Assembly (NCBI RefSeq): GCF_002216065.1 | Contig: NZ_CP022282.1 | Coordinates: forward strand, 124,001-188,000 | DNA from: Chryseobacterium sp. T16E-39 | Lineage (GTDB): Bacteria; Bacteroidota; Bacteroidia; Flavobacteriales; Weeksellaceae | Direction: 5' to 3' | Length of the DNA: 64,000 nucleotides | In this document: piece after piece, positions 1 through 8,888 of the stretch | How the letters are laid out: every line of letters starts with the position of its first letter | How positions within the stretch are numbered: the first letter of the stretch is position 1 | Made by a program: the position numbers and the translations under genes | Notes under the pieces: generated by a model | Told to the model about the DNA's origin: nothing | Databases searched by the model: none | Seen by the model: only the letters and a program-made list of their open reading frames with translations

Positions 1-1
1 A

Positions 2-976
2 AAGGCATTTGAAATTAATAAAAGAACAAGCGAGCTTCTAGATAAAGGTAATTCAGCTGAATTAGAAAGTTTGCTTTCTGAATTTTTGAAAATATCCAAA
101 GCATATAAAATACAGACGAATCTTGAGGCTAAAGAATGGGCTAAAATGATCTATTCTTCTCAAAATAATAATTTTGAACCTACCTATTTTATACGAAAAG
201 TAAAAGATTATCAGGGAACCGGTGATCCGACTGCCTTAAAGCAATATGAGGCAGATTATGCAGTTTCGGAAACTGAAGCCGTGGTCGCTGATAATGGGAC
301 CATTGTAAAAGATTCAGTTGCGATAACGGCTCTTAACCCTGAAATCAATAAACAGATTTCTCCTGAGAAATACTTTAAAAATCACCTTACCAACTCCTAT
401 TTTTATACGGATTCTCTAAAAGATGTTCTAAATAATATTAATACAATAAAGAACTTTGATTTCTTTTCAGAGTACATTCATATCTATCTATGGATCGCTT
501 TTTTCCTTGCTGCTTTTATTTTTAGTTTCAGAATCGTTGGATTACGGTCACTACTGTTTAGTGTTATAAGTATAGGTGTATTGATTTTGGCTATTACCTT
601 ATTATCTGTTTTGTATTCTTTTTTGAAGGTCGGAAAAGGGGAGTTCTTTGCTTCTTATCTTACACTGGCTGTTTCTGTGATCATTCTTATGGTACCCATA
701 TTTATGATGAGAAAAGCCGGAAAAATGATTTCTTCCATTTTTCTTACGATTTCAATGACGGGCTTTGCTCTATTTGTATTTCTGATCTTTGGAATTATCA
801 GTCTTCATCAGAAAGAAAATTGTATGGATACGAGAACCGTGCATTCTTATATTGAATGTCCCACGGTTATTGATGCGATAGGACTTAATTTAAGCTATAT
901 TATCTTAGTATGTGGTTTTGTGTTTATGTATTTCTATACCACAATTCTTCAGAAATGGAAAGCAATGCCTCAATAG
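2..976 (+). CDS. membrane protein of unknown function, 5' end cut by the window
   Basis: The reading frame is open from base 2, so the true start lies outside the window; the first possible internal start is a TTG at 71 and is probably not used. The first ~170 codons encode a soluble, charged, mostly helical region. The rest encodes about five hydrophobic membrane segments (from the DFFSEYIHIYLW stretch to the C-terminus) with a short loop holding two Cys (NCMDTR, IECPT). I do not recognise the family and assign no function. A strong terminator follows at 986-1032. Confidence 0.75.
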   Translation, partial: KAFEINKRTSELLDKGNSAELESLLSEFLKISKAYKIQTNLEAKEWAKMIYSSQNNNFEPTYFIRKVKDYQGTGDPTALKQYEADYAVSETEAVVADNGTIVKDSVAITALNPEINKQISPEKYFKNHLTNSYFYTDSLKDVLNNINTIKNFDFFSEYIHIYLWIAFFLAAFIFSFRIVGLRSLLFSVISIGVLILAITLLSVLYSFLKVGKGEFFASYLTLAVSVIILMVPIFMMRKAGKMISSIFLTISMTGFALFVFLIFGIISLHQKENCMDTRTVHSYIECPTVIDAIGLNLSYIILVCGFVFMYFYTTILQKWKAMPQ

Positions 977-985
977 CTTAAACAA

Positions 986-1032
986 GATAAAAATCCTCAT
1001 TTGTATTAAATGAGGATTTTTATTTTTTTAAT
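986..1032 (+). terminator. rho-independent terminator after the membrane protein gene
   Basis: The stem AAATCCTCATTT / AAATGAGGATTT is a perfect 12-bp inverted repeat with a 5-nt loop, followed by a T-rich run. It closes the transcript of the truncated upstream gene. Confidence 0.85.
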
Positions 1033-1053
1033 TGATCATATAATAAGGTGTCG

Positions 1054-1107
1054 AAAAATACTTGTCTGTTTTTCGGTTGTAGTATGGATTTTCTGTATCT
1101 AAATTTG
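1054..1107 (+). promoter_or_regulatory. promoter and putative operator of the DUF1203 gene
   Basis: A Bacteroidota -7 box TAAATTTG lies at 1100-1107, with a TTG at 1077-1079, 20 nt upstream, as a -33 element. The -33 lies inside a 28-nt block (1054-1081) that recurs with three mismatches at 1588-1615, before the PEP-mutase-like gene. The core is ATACTTGTC, two variable bases, then TTTTTCGGTTG. Reuse of the block at the same place in two promoters suggests a regulator site; which regulator binds is not known. Confidence 0.6.
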
Positions 1108-1118
1108 AAATAAAAAAT

Positions 1119-1589
1119 ATGACTAATTTTAGATTCGAAGCACTGAATGATGTAGACTTTGCTTATTTGAATGATTTATCAGAAACTGAACTTTCAGAAA
1201 AAAATATAAGAAAGTTGAAAGTAGACAAGTTTCCAGGTTTTCCGTGTAGGGTTACTTTGGAGGATGCAAAAGTTGATGAACATGTTTTTCTTCTTAATTA
1301 TGATTTTCATAAGGCAGACTCTCCCTATAAAGCAAGCGGACCTATTTTTATAAGGGCAAACAAAGCAACCAGAATTTATGAGATCAATGAGGTTCCAACC
1401 ATGTTTAACCACCGGCTTCTTTCTATTCGGGGTTATACCAAAGAAGGAATCATGCTTTTCGCAGACGTTTTCGAAGGAAAACTTTTGAAAGAAAAGATTC
1501 CGGTTATTTTTGAAAATCCGGACATTCAATATATCCATATTCACAATGCAAAACCTGGATGTTTTGGTTGTGCTGTAGCAAGAGCTTAA
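1119..1589 (+). CDS. DUF1203 family protein
   Basis: A 156-aa cytoplasmic protein without signal peptide. The blocks FPGFPCRVTLEDA, KASGPIFIR and the C-terminal IHNAKPGCFGCAVAR match the DUF1203 family, which has no established function. The C-terminal CxxC-like pair (C-F-G-C) is a family hallmark. It has its own promoter at 1077-1107 and shares a 28-nt upstream block with the next gene, so the two are probably co-regulated although each has its own leader. Family call from recognised motifs; no function assigned. Confidence 0.8.
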   Translation: MTNFRFEALNDVDFAYLNDLSETELSEKNIRKLKVDKFPGFPCRVTLEDAKVDEHVFLLNYDFHKADSPYKASGPIFIRANKATRIYEINEVPTMFNHRLLSIRGYTKEGIMLFADVFEGKLLKEKIPVIFENPDIQYIHIHNAKPGCFGCAVARA

Positions 1590-1642
1590 AAATACTTGTC
1601 CATTTTTCGGTTGCAAAATAAAGCATACTGTGATTAACTTTA
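1588..1642 (+). promoter_or_regulatory. promoter and second copy of the 28-nt operator, before the PEP-mutase/ada operon
   Basis: Bases 1588-1615 repeat the block at 1054-1081 (25 of 28 identical), and overlap the last codon of the DUF1203 gene. The TTG at 1611-1613 is placed 21 nt before TAACTTTA (1635-1642), a near-consensus -7 box. The arrangement copies that of the DUF1203 promoter. Confidence 0.55.
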
Positions 1643-1654
1643 TAAAAAAATAAA

Positions 1655-2428
1655 ATGACAAATATTCAAATTTTCAGAGATTTACATCATACTATTGAAC
1701 CACTATTGATCGGGAATGTATGGAATGTACAAAGCGCTAAAATATATGAACAGCTAGGATACAAAGCACTGGCCACTTCAAGTTCTGCCGTAGCAAATAG
1801 CTTGGGTTATGAGGATGGAGAAGGGATGAGTTTTGATGAATATTTCTATATTGTTGAAAGGATATTAAAATCTGTACGTATTCCTTTATCCGTCGATTTA
1901 GAAGGAGGATATGGTAATACAAGTGATCATATTGTTTCTAATATTGCGAGGTTAGCAGCAATGGGAGTGGTGGGTATTAATATTGAAGACAGTATCGTGG
2001 TTGATGGTACAAGGAGATTATTAACCCGTGATGAACTCTATGAAAAATTCCAGCCTGTTGTATCAAAACTGAAAGAAAATTCTATAGAAATTTTTATCAA
2101 CTTCAGAACAGATCCCTTTTTATTGGGAATTGAGAATCCTGTTGATGAAACATTACAGAGAATAAAGATTTTTGAAGAGCTTGGAATGGACGGTATTTTT
2201 GTTCCTTGTATCACTTCTGAAAATGATATTGAAACCATTGTCAATGCTACAGAAACTCCAATCAATGTAATGTGTATGCCCGATTTGCCCGATTTTAAAA
2301 CATTAAAAAATTTAAAGGTTAAAAGAATTTCTTCAGGTAATTTTTTAAATGGATATATTTATAATCGTTTGGAGGATATGGGCCGTGTGGTTCTTACAGA
2401 ACAAAGTTTTTCACCTATTTTTATTTAA
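1655..2428 (+). CDS. isocitrate lyase / PEP mutase family protein
   Basis: A 257-aa TIM-barrel protein of the ICL/PEP-mutase superfamily: substrate-loop region NVWNVQSAKIYEQLGYKA, metal-site region SVDLEGGYGN (~residues 79-88), GVVGINIEDS (~104-113) and IFINFRTD. It lacks the KKCGH loop of true isocitrate lyases, so it is more likely a C-C or P-C lyase/mutase of unknown substrate. It is two bases upstream of ada on the same strand, which implies one transcript. A role in the alkylation response is only an inference from that linkage. Confidence 0.82.
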   Translation: MTNIQIFRDLHHTIEPLLIGNVWNVQSAKIYEQLGYKALATSSSAVANSLGYEDGEGMSFDEYFYIVERILKSVRIPLSVDLEGGYGNTSDHIVSNIARLAAMGVVGINIEDSIVVDGTRRLLTRDELYEKFQPVVSKLKENSIEIFINFRTDPFLLGIENPVDETLQRIKIFEELGMDGIFVPCITSENDIETIVNATETPINVMCMPDLPDFKTLKNLKVKRISSGNFLNGYIYNRLEDMGRVVLTEQSFSPIFI

Positions 2429-2430
2429 TT

Positions 2431-3474
2431 ATGAGACTTACAGAGGATAGAATGTATCAGGCCTCTTTGGATAAGGATTCTACTTTTGAGGGAACCTATT
2501 GGATGGCTGTAAAAACGACAGGAATATTCTGCCGGCCTACCTGCACGGCCAGAAAGCCAAAGAGAGAAAATGTAGAATTTTTTCTGGACACTAAAGAAGC
2601 TATTCATCACGGTTACAGAGCATGTAAAGTATGCAGGCCACTCGAAAAACTGAATGAAACACCTTCTTACATTCAGGCATTACTAAATGAACTCATGCAC
2701 GATGAATCTTTGAAAATTAAAGATGCCGATTTGCTAACCAGAAATATTGAACCGGTGACTGTACGTCGCTGGTTTCTCAAAAACCATGGGATTACTTTTC
2801 AGGCCTATCAGAGAAAACTGAGAATGAATAAAGCTTTCAAAAAAATAAAGAATGGAGAAAGTATCATTGAGGCAGCTTTAGACTCCGGATATGAGAGCCT
2901 GAGTGGCTTTAATGAACGTTTTAAAAATATCGTTGGTGTTTCTCCTAAACATACCAAAATGCAGGGAATTATTGATCTTAAAAGAATTGAAACTCCACTG
3001 GGAACAATGTTTGCCTGTGCCGTAGATGAAGGAATTTGTCTGCTGGAATTTACAGACCGGAAAAACATGGAGAAGCAGTTTGTATCACTATCGAAAGCAT
3101 TAAATGCAGAGATCGTCCAGGGAGAGAACAAGCACTTTCAACAATTAGAAAGAGAATTGGAAGAGTATTTTAATGGGAAAAGGAAAACGTTTGATGTTCC
3201 ATTGTATATGACAGGGACTGAGTTCCAGGAAAAAGTATGGAATCTTTTATGCGAGATCCCAATGGGAGAGACCAGGACATACAAGCAACAATCAGAGTTT
3301 TTAGGAAATCCAAAAGCTATCAGGGCTGTTGGCACGGCTAATGGGATCAATAAAATAGCCATTCTTGTTCCGTGTCACCGTGTCATTGGGTCGAATGGAG
3401 ATCTGGTGGGATATGCAGGCGGAATCTGGAGGAAACAAAAATTATTGGAATTAGAGAAAGCGATATTGTTCTGA
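2431..3474 (+). CDS. ada: bifunctional Ada: methylphosphotriester/O6-methylguanine repair protein and AraC-type regulator
   Basis: A 347-aa protein with the full Ada architecture. The N-terminal zinc domain carries Cys34, Cys38, Cys65 and Cys68 (GIFCRPTC, RACKVCRP); the first Cys is the phosphotriester methyl acceptor. An AraC-type HTH follows (~90-180), then the methyltransferase domain with the PCHRVIG active site (Cys315). In the family, self-methylation turns the protein into an activator of its own operon. Here it is the second gene after the PEP-mutase-like gene, so the repeated 28-nt block upstream is a candidate Ada site (inference). Confidence 0.93.
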   Translation: MRLTEDRMYQASLDKDSTFEGTYWMAVKTTGIFCRPTCTARKPKRENVEFFLDTKEAIHHGYRACKVCRPLEKLNETPSYIQALLNELMHDESLKIKDADLLTRNIEPVTVRRWFLKNHGITFQAYQRKLRMNKAFKKIKNGESIIEAALDSGYESLSGFNERFKNIVGVSPKHTKMQGIIDLKRIETPLGTMFACAVDEGICLLEFTDRKNMEKQFVSLSKALNAEIVQGENKHFQQLERELEEYFNGKRKTFDVPLYMTGTEFQEKVWNLLCEIPMGETRTYKQQSEFLGNPKAIRAVGTANGINKIAILVPCHRVIGSNGDLVGYAGGIWRKQKLLELEKAILF

Positions 3475-3519
3475 TTTTATTTAATTTTATAGATTATTCT
3501 ATTAGGCTATTTTGAATCT

Positions 3520-4053
3520 ATGAGTTCTGTAAATATCATCCAAACACTTATTGATGCTGATCTTTTTCGGACTCAAAAAACAATTCAACGATATGATTTT
3601 CTGAAAATAAAAGAAGAGACTGACACCAATGTCTATTTCGTGGAAGAAGGAAGTGTCCGAATCTTTATCATGGATGAAGATGAAGAGCGGATTATCAGGT
3701 TTGGATACACCGGAAATATCATTGTTTCTTTGGATTCATTTTTATCTGACAAGCCATCGGATTTCTATATTCAGGCTATTAAAAAGACGAAAGTGAAAAT
3801 AGCTTCAAAGAAAGATTTTTATGAATTTATCCAGTCAAGTGATGCGAATTTGAGACTATGGACTTTTATTTTAGAGGATCTTGTTTTGCAACAGATCGAA
3901 AGAGAAAAAGACCTGCTGATCAATTCTCCCCGTGAGCGTTTTGAAAGAGTTTTAAAGAGAAGTCCAAAATTATTTCAGGAAATCCCTAATAAATATATTG
4001 CCAACTACCTTCGAATGAGTCCCGAGACGTTATCAAGATTAAAAAAATCTTGA
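3520..4053 (+). CDS. Crp/Fnr family transcriptional regulator
   Basis: A 177-aa protein. A cyclic-nucleotide-binding-like beta-roll (~20-115, with VYFVEEGSVRIF and RFGYTGNIIVSL) is followed by a helical linker and a short C-terminal HTH (NKYIANYLRMSPETLSRLKK). The HTH is the compact form common in Flavobacteriia. It lacks the Fnr Fe-S cysteines, so the effector is unknown. The last codons lie in an 8-bp inverted repeat (TCAAGATT, 4033-4040 / AATCTTGA, 4046-4053) that may help end transcription. Confidence 0.85.
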   Translation: MSSVNIIQTLIDADLFRTQKTIQRYDFLKIKEETDTNVYFVEEGSVRIFIMDEDEERIIRFGYTGNIIVSLDSFLSDKPSDFYIQAIKKTKVKIASKKDFYEFIQSSDANLRLWTFILEDLVLQQIEREKDLLINSPRERFERVLKRSPKLFQEIPNKYIANYLRMSPETLSRLKKS

Positions 4054-4063
4054 GTTCAATCAA

Positions 4064-4083
4064 TATTTAAAGATCTTTAAATA
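4064..4083. promoter_or_regulatory. perfect 20-bp palindrome, possible regulator site
   Basis: The sequence TATTTAAAGATCTTTAAATA is its own reverse complement. It lies between the Crp/Fnr gene and the DinB gene, 25 bp upstream of the DinB start. Its symmetry would suit a dimeric regulator such as the Crp-like protein next to it. This is inference; AT-rich palindromes also arise by chance. Confidence 0.4.
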
Positions 4084-4107
4084 CAGAAATTTGTATAAAA
4101 AGAATCA

Positions 4108-4659
4108 ATGAAAATTTCTTCGTCACAATTAATTTCCGAATTAAAGAGTATTACACAAAGTAATATCCAGTATATAGAAACAATTTTGCAGAAAACTGAT
4201 CAGGAGGAGCTTAATCAAAGGACCTCTGAAAACTCCTGGAGTGCTCTCGAATGTATTGAACATCTTAATCTTTATGACTGTTTTTATATCCCGGAAATTT
4301 CTAAGCGAATCCACGCTTCCAAGACTTCTCCAAAAGCAACTTTTTCACCAGGGATATTAGGAAACTATTTTGCAAAATCAATGCTTCCCAAAGAAAAATC
4401 GAATGCCATGAAAACTTTCAAAGCAATGAATCCCATTCATAGCAGACTGGATAAAAATGTTATAAAGAAGTTTATTGAAGGGCAACAGCAACTACTCAAC
4501 CTATTGGATAAAGCAAAAGATATTGATCTGGAAAAAACGAAGACAAGCATCAGTATTTCCAAGCTGATCAAGCTGAAATTAGGGGATACTTTACGATTTG
4601 TAATTTACCATCAAGTGAGGCATATCGAGCAGGTAAAAAAAGTACTCAGAAATGTTTAA
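4108..4659 (+). CDS. DinB-like (DfsB) four-helix protein
   Basis: A 183-aa helical protein with the DinB_2 pattern: WSALECIEHLNLYD (~residue 50), which provides the first metal-binding His, and the C-terminal YHQVRHIEQ with the HxxxH pair. Such proteins are metal-binding thiol transferase-like or hydrolase-like enzymes, mostly uncharacterised. It follows the Crp/Fnr gene by ~55 bp, with a palindrome between, so it may be a target of that regulator. Confidence 0.8.
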   Translation: MKISSSQLISELKSITQSNIQYIETILQKTDQEELNQRTSENSWSALECIEHLNLYDCFYIPEISKRIHASKTSPKATFSPGILGNYFAKSMLPKEKSNAMKTFKAMNPIHSRLDKNVIKKFIEGQQQLLNLLDKAKDIDLEKTKTSISISKLIKLKLGDTLRFVIYHQVRHIEQVKKVLRNV

Positions 4660-4733
4660 AATTAAGAAAAAATTATAAGGATTGGGAAAGGCTGTCTTAT
4701 TTTGATTTCGTATTTTTAGGCAAAAATTTACAC

Positions 4734-5339
4734 GTGAAAAAATTACTATTTGCAGTTTGCCTGTCAGTGTCAGCTTTAAGTTTTGCTCAGGACTATTCTG
4801 TACCGGCGGCAAGTCCGCGTCAAAAGGTGGAACAACAGTTTTCTATGTCTAAGATAAGTATCGATTACGGAAGACCTGGAGTAAAAGGACGTAAAATTTT
4901 CGGGGAGCTGGTTCCTTACGGACAAGTTTGGAGAGCAGGAGCGAACTCATCAACAAAGATCACATTCGGACAGGCTGTTAATTTTGGTGGAAAAACAGTT
5001 CCGGCCGGGACTTATGGTTTATTTATTGTTCCAACAGAAAAAGAATGGAAAGTTATCTTGAATAAAGATTTCCAACAGTGGGGAGCTTACACCTATGACG
5101 CAAAACAGGATGTGGTGGATATTACCGTACCCGTAAATAAATTAGCGGATAAACAGGAGTGGTTTGAGATTACATTGAATCCTACAGACGAAAATTCTGG
5201 AAATCTGGTTATTAAATGGGATATGGCTCAGGCTGAGGTGGCTTTAAAACCGGCTAAATTAGATGCTGTTATCAAAATTTCCGATAAACTAAAAGAAATC
5301 AAAAAAATAGAAACTGACGCAGCTAAAACAAAAAGCTAA
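4734..5339 (+). CDS. DUF2911 domain-containing secreted protein
   Basis: A 201-aa protein with a Sec signal peptide (KKLLFAVCLSVSALSFAQ) and the DUF2911 core: SPRQKVEQQFSMSKISIDYGRPGVKGRKIFG, then WRAGANSSTKITF, then PAGTYGLF. The family is widespread in Bacteroidota and has no known activity. The start is a GTG at 4734, which places the signal peptide correctly. It is the first gene of a tight unit: the GNAT gene starts 5 bases after its stop, and the cupin gene overlaps that one. Confidence 0.88.
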   Translation: MKKLLFAVCLSVSALSFAQDYSVPAASPRQKVEQQFSMSKISIDYGRPGVKGRKIFGELVPYGQVWRAGANSSTKITFGQAVNFGGKTVPAGTYGLFIVPTEKEWKVILNKDFQQWGAYTYDAKQDVVDITVPVNKLADKQEWFEITLNPTDENSGNLVIKWDMAQAEVALKPAKLDAVIKISDKLKEIKKIETDAAKTKS

Positions 5340-5343
5340 GACT

Positions 5344-5874
5344 ATGAATTTTTCGATTCAACCTATTTTAGAAGATAAAGAATTTCAATTAATCCCCTTA
5401 ATACAAGGGGATTTTGAATCTGTATATGAGGTAGCATCCGATCCCAAAGTTTGGGAGCAGCATCCAAATAAAGACCGTTACAAAAGAGAGGTTTTTGAAA
5501 GTTTTTTTCAAGGCGCTATGGAAAGTAAAGGTGCTTTTAAAATCATAGATAAGACTTCAGGAGATGTATTGGGAAGCAGCAGATATTATAATTTTGACGA
5601 AAAAGATAACTATATTTTTATAGGTTATACTTTTTATGGAACGAAATGCTGGGGAAAAGGAGTTAATCCAAAAATTAAAAAACTAATGCTGGATTATATC
5701 TTTCAGTTTGTGGATAAAGTCCATTTTCATGTAGGCAAAGAAAACCTTCGTTCTCAGATTGCTATGGAGAGATTGGGTGGAGAAAAGATTGGAGAGGAGG
5801 AAGTTGCTTATTTTGCTGAACCTACCAGAACCAATTTCGTCTATGAAATTAAAAAAGAAAACTGGGTAAAATGA
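5344..5874 (+). CDS. GNAT family N-acetyltransferase (RimJ/RimL-like)
   Basis: A 176-aa protein. It starts with a FQLIPLIQGDFESVYEVASDP strand-helix unit and has the acetyl-CoA-binding region around GYTFYGTKCWGKGVNPKIKKL (~95-120), then a C-terminal VGKENLRSQIAMERLGGEKIGEE. This fits the RimJ/RimL-type GNAT fold. The substrate is not evident. It is the middle gene of the DUF2911-GNAT-cupin unit; its stop overlaps the next start by 4 bases (ATGA). Confidence 0.85.
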   Translation: MNFSIQPILEDKEFQLIPLIQGDFESVYEVASDPKVWEQHPNKDRYKREVFESFFQGAMESKGAFKIIDKTSGDVLGSSRYYNFDEKDNYIFIGYTFYGTKCWGKGVNPKIKKLMLDYIFQFVDKVHFHVGKENLRSQIAMERLGGEKIGEEEVAYFAEPTRTNFVYEIKKENWVK

Positions 5875-6230
5875 AAAAATATAAAATTCAAAAATCCCCG
5901 TTTGTAGTTCCTACAACAGACGGAAAATTAATTGAAGAACATTGGGGAAATTCTACCCAGAATTCCAATGTGTCTATCGCTCATATGGTAGCACCTCCTG
6001 ATTGGAGTGAGCCACACCAAACCCCACAGTTTGATGAGTTTACCATCATTATTTCCGGTAAAAAACAGTTTGAAATAGATGGTGAAATTGTCATCCTTGA
6101 AAAAGGGCAAAGTATTCTTGTGGAGAAAGGAGCGCGAGTGCGATACAGCAACCCTTTTACAGAACCATGCGAGTATATTGCTATTTGTCTTCCCGCCTTT
6201 TCTATGGATCTTGTGAATAGAGAGGAGTAG
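5871..6230 (+). CDS. cupin domain-containing protein
   Basis: A 119-aa single-domain cupin: HQTPQFDEFTIIISGKKQFEIDG (motif 1 region), LEKGQSILVEKGARVRYSNP and the final strand YIAICLPAFS. Only one of the usual metal-binding His residues of motif 1 is plain, so metal binding is uncertain. It is translationally coupled to the GNAT gene through an ATGA overlap. Confidence 0.82.
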   Translation: MKKYKIQKSPFVVPTTDGKLIEEHWGNSTQNSNVSIAHMVAPPDWSEPHQTPQFDEFTIIISGKKQFEIDGEIVILEKGQSILVEKGARVRYSNPFTEPCEYIAICLPAFSMDLVNREE

Positions 6231-6922
6231 TTGGGAGTGGGAAGTTGAAAATGGAGAGTTGAAAGTAATGGAAGCTTGATGAGGGAGTATGAGTGTTTGA
6301 GTGTATTAGGAGAGTATTAGAGTAGAAGAAATTTCGATCTTTTTATAGCCTGGGGTGTGTTTGAGGGATCATCTGAAATGGTGTTTATAACGGACTATTG
6401 TCATTCAGAGCGAAACGGAGTGTAGTGTGGAATCTCTACACTATTTTTATGTTATCATTTCTACAAAACAAACCCCAATGCTCTTAGAAGGAAACTTTAG
6501 TTATTTTAAGTTTAATACTTACTGCATATGAAGAGCACTTAAGTTTTAAAGAAATCTCTGATTTCTTTTTATATTCACGCTTCATAGGCGAAGCCCATCT
6601 TTGCTATCTTACATTCTACACTATAATCATCAATCTTTGCGTTAAAAAACTTGACAATAATTAATCGCAAAGACGCAAAAGGTCTCAAAAGTCTTATGCT
6701 GTAAGATCGCGAAGGCGTTTCACTCAGCAAAGGCTCTCGTCAATATGTGATAAAGCAATATTTTAGAGCGATAGATTGACCATCAATCTTGTCTTCAGAG
6801 CACGAAATTAAACCCTGCAAGCGCAGTATGGAATCCAATCAGTGCATTAATGTCACAAATTTAAATACAATGATTTACCAATTGTTACACTTTTACACTG
6901 GTAAATTGTTACATTAAAAAAA
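6231..6922. repeat. 692-bp gene-free region made of dispersed repeat units
   Basis: No convincing gene. From the stop codon on there are purine-rich units (GGAGAGTTGAAAGT, GAGTGTTTGAG; 6231-6325) that recur after holA at 10370-10450. At 6400-6435 lies a GTCATTC...GAATCTC unit related to the hairpin at 48556-48621. At 6661-6682 is TTAATCGCAAAGACGC, which recurs inverted at 48715-48738. All look like genome-wide non-coding repeats. Confidence 0.6.
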
Positions 6923-7660
6923 TTACTTCAAAACCTCCTTCAAAAACATCAACGTATGATTCCATGCTCTCTTCGCCATTACTTCATTGTAATCCGGAGA
7001 TTTTGGATCTGTGAATGTATGTTTTGAATGTGCATAGGTGATAATCTGCCAATCTGCACTTCCTTCATTCATTTCTTTGATGAGGTTATCATAATCCTGT
7101 GGAGTAACCCCCTTGTCATCAGCTGGGTTTTCAATTAGCATCTTCGTTGAAATAGGGCCGTTTTTTCTTGTCTGGTCCTTACCAATACTTCCATGAATAG
7201 AAATAACTCCTGCTACAGGCATATTGGCTCTTGCTACTTCTAAAGCTCCGGTTCCACCAAAACAATATCCGATAACAGCAAATTTAGTGGCGCCATTTTT
7301 CTTCAATTGTTCTAATGCCAATGAAATACGTTTCTGATATTCTGTATAGTTTTGTTTATAGTGTCCTGATGCTTTTCCTGCTGCATCGCTGTCGGCAGGG
7401 ATATTTCCTTCTCCATAAATGTCTGCTATAAAAGCAATATACCCTTGTTTTTCAAGTTCTGCAGCTGCAGTTTTAGCTTCGTCATCAATTCCTTTCCATG
7501 CAGGTAATATCAGTACCCCCGGAAGTTTTTTTCCGGCATTGGAGGTTACCATTCCATTCAGTTTTTGTGAGCCGTCCTGATAGGAAACCGATTTAAGATT
7601 CTGGCTGAATAATACTCCTGATGTCATGAAAATAGTGGTTAGTAAGATTGAACGTATCAT
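6923..7660 (-). CDS. dienelactone hydrolase family protein, secreted
   Basis: A 245-aa alpha/beta hydrolase with a signal peptide ending at SGVLFSQ (~20). The nucleophile elbow GYCFGG carries Cys133 rather than Ser, the hallmark of dienelactone hydrolases. Asp181/182 (ENPADDKG) and His214 (HSKHTF) complete the triad. A periplasmic location is inferred from the signal peptide. The substrate is not evident; no catechol-degradation genes are nearby, so a generic esterase role is as likely. Confidence 0.88.
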   Translation of the reverse strand: MIRSILLTTIFMTSGVLFSQNLKSVSYQDGSQKLNGMVTSNAGKKLPGVLILPAWKGIDDEAKTAAAELEKQGYIAFIADIYGEGNIPADSDAAGKASGHYKQNYTEYQKRISLALEQLKKNGATKFAVIGYCFGGTGALEVARANMPVAGVISIHGSIGKDQTRKNGPISTKMLIENPADDKGVTPQDYDNLIKEMNEGSADWQIITYAHSKHTFTDPKSPDYNEVMAKRAWNHTLMFLKEVLK

Positions 7661-7730
7661 AGTTGGTTATTATTTAAAAGTTAGTAGAGTTATTTGAATT
7701 AATGTTATGTATGTCAATGATTGTTAAAAG

Positions 7731-7844
7731 GTGAAATTGCAAAATTGCTGAATTGCAGAATCGCTTTTATGGTAGTTCATATTAACCATCCTCATTTTTT
7801 AATAAGTGAAATTGCAAAATCGTGGAATTGCAAAATCGCTTTTA
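7731..7844. repeat. pair of 39-bp direct repeats in the gap before the dienelactone hydrolase gene
   Basis: Copies at 7731-7769 and 7806-7844 agree at 35 of 39 bases (both begin GTGAAATTGCAAAAT and end AATCGCTTTTA). A degenerate inverted copy lies after holA at 10493-10530. Otherwise the 7661-8000 gap holds nothing that looks like a gene. Confidence 0.65.
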
Positions 7845-8000
7845 CACCAGTCAGTACCAACAATTCTCTATTTCTTAACCCTGTATAAAGTATTTGCTAA
7901 GATCGCGGATCTTGTAATCCGTACCTCCAGTCTTGAACCATCTAAATTAATAAAATAACTTATAATGAGGAGTAATAAAATGCTAATAATTGGATCTTTA

Positions 8001-8612
8001 TCAGATTTTCAATCCCAAATCAATCAGTTCTTTTTCTAAATTAGTTTCGGGAAAAACCTGAATGGTATGGAAGCCCAAGGTTTTTGCCATTTCTATATTT
8101 TTGGGGTTATCATCAATGAAAACTGATTCATCAGCCTGAATATTGTAACGCTCCAATAATAGATGCCAGATCTTAGGATCCGGTTTTATTAGTTTCTCGG
8201 CTCCTGAAACGACTATTTTACCTCCGAAAAGTTGAAAGAAATCATAGTTTTCCAAAGCGTAAGGAAATGTTTCTTCAGACCAGTTCGTGAGTCCATAAAG
8301 GTGATAGTCTGTTTTGCTTAGTTTTTTCAGAACTGCCACATTTTGTGGGATATCACTTTTTAGCATGACATGCCAATTGTCATAATAGGCTCTTAATTCT
8401 TTTTCCCAATCCGGAAATTTCATAACCTGAATATCAGTTCCTTCCATAAGGCTTCTTCCCCGGTCTTGCTCTTCATTCCATTCTGACTGAGCGATATGGG
8501 TGAGGAAGTATTCCATTTTATCGTCATCGTTGAAATAGGTTTTAAAAAAATACCTCGGATTCCAATCCATAAGAACGCCTCCAAAATCGAATATAATGTT
8601 TGTGATACTCAT
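8001..8612 (-). CDS. HAD family phosphatase (YihX-like, subfamily IA)
   Basis: A 203-aa HAD hydrolase. Motif I is DFGGVLMDW (nucleophile Asp ~10), motif II LTNWSEETFP (~113), motif III KLIKPDPKIW with the Lys, and motif IV FIDDNPKNIEMAKTLGF (~168). The helical cap fits the haloacid dehalogenase-like/alpha-D-glucose-1-phosphatase (YihX) group. The substrate is a small phosphate ester not predictable from sequence. Stands alone. Confidence 0.88.
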   Translation of the reverse strand: MSITNIIFDFGGVLMDWNPRYFFKTYFNDDDKMEYFLTHIAQSEWNEEQDRGRSLMEGTDIQVMKFPDWEKELRAYYDNWHVMLKSDIPQNVAVLKKLSKTDYHLYGLTNWSEETFPYALENYDFFQLFGGKIVVSGAEKLIKPDPKIWHLLLERYNIQADESVFIDDNPKNIEMAKTLGFHTIQVFPETNLEKELIDLGLKI

Positions 8613-8888
8613 ATTAACTGTTGACTTTTATTTAAAAACAGAAAAAATTTAAAGCCTGTTATTTTGAAAAGTAAAACTCACATAAGACAAAAAATCATAG
8701 ATTTTCAGAAATGTTTATGCGTTCTTTTATGGTGACTTTAAATTAATGTAGCTTAAATTTATGGAAATTTAATATCATGATCACTATCGGATGTATTTTA
8801 AAATTATGAATTATTAGTTAACCAAATAAGTTGTTTTTAACAACGAAGTATTAAAATTTAGCTATATAATCACCTCTTTTTTGAACAA

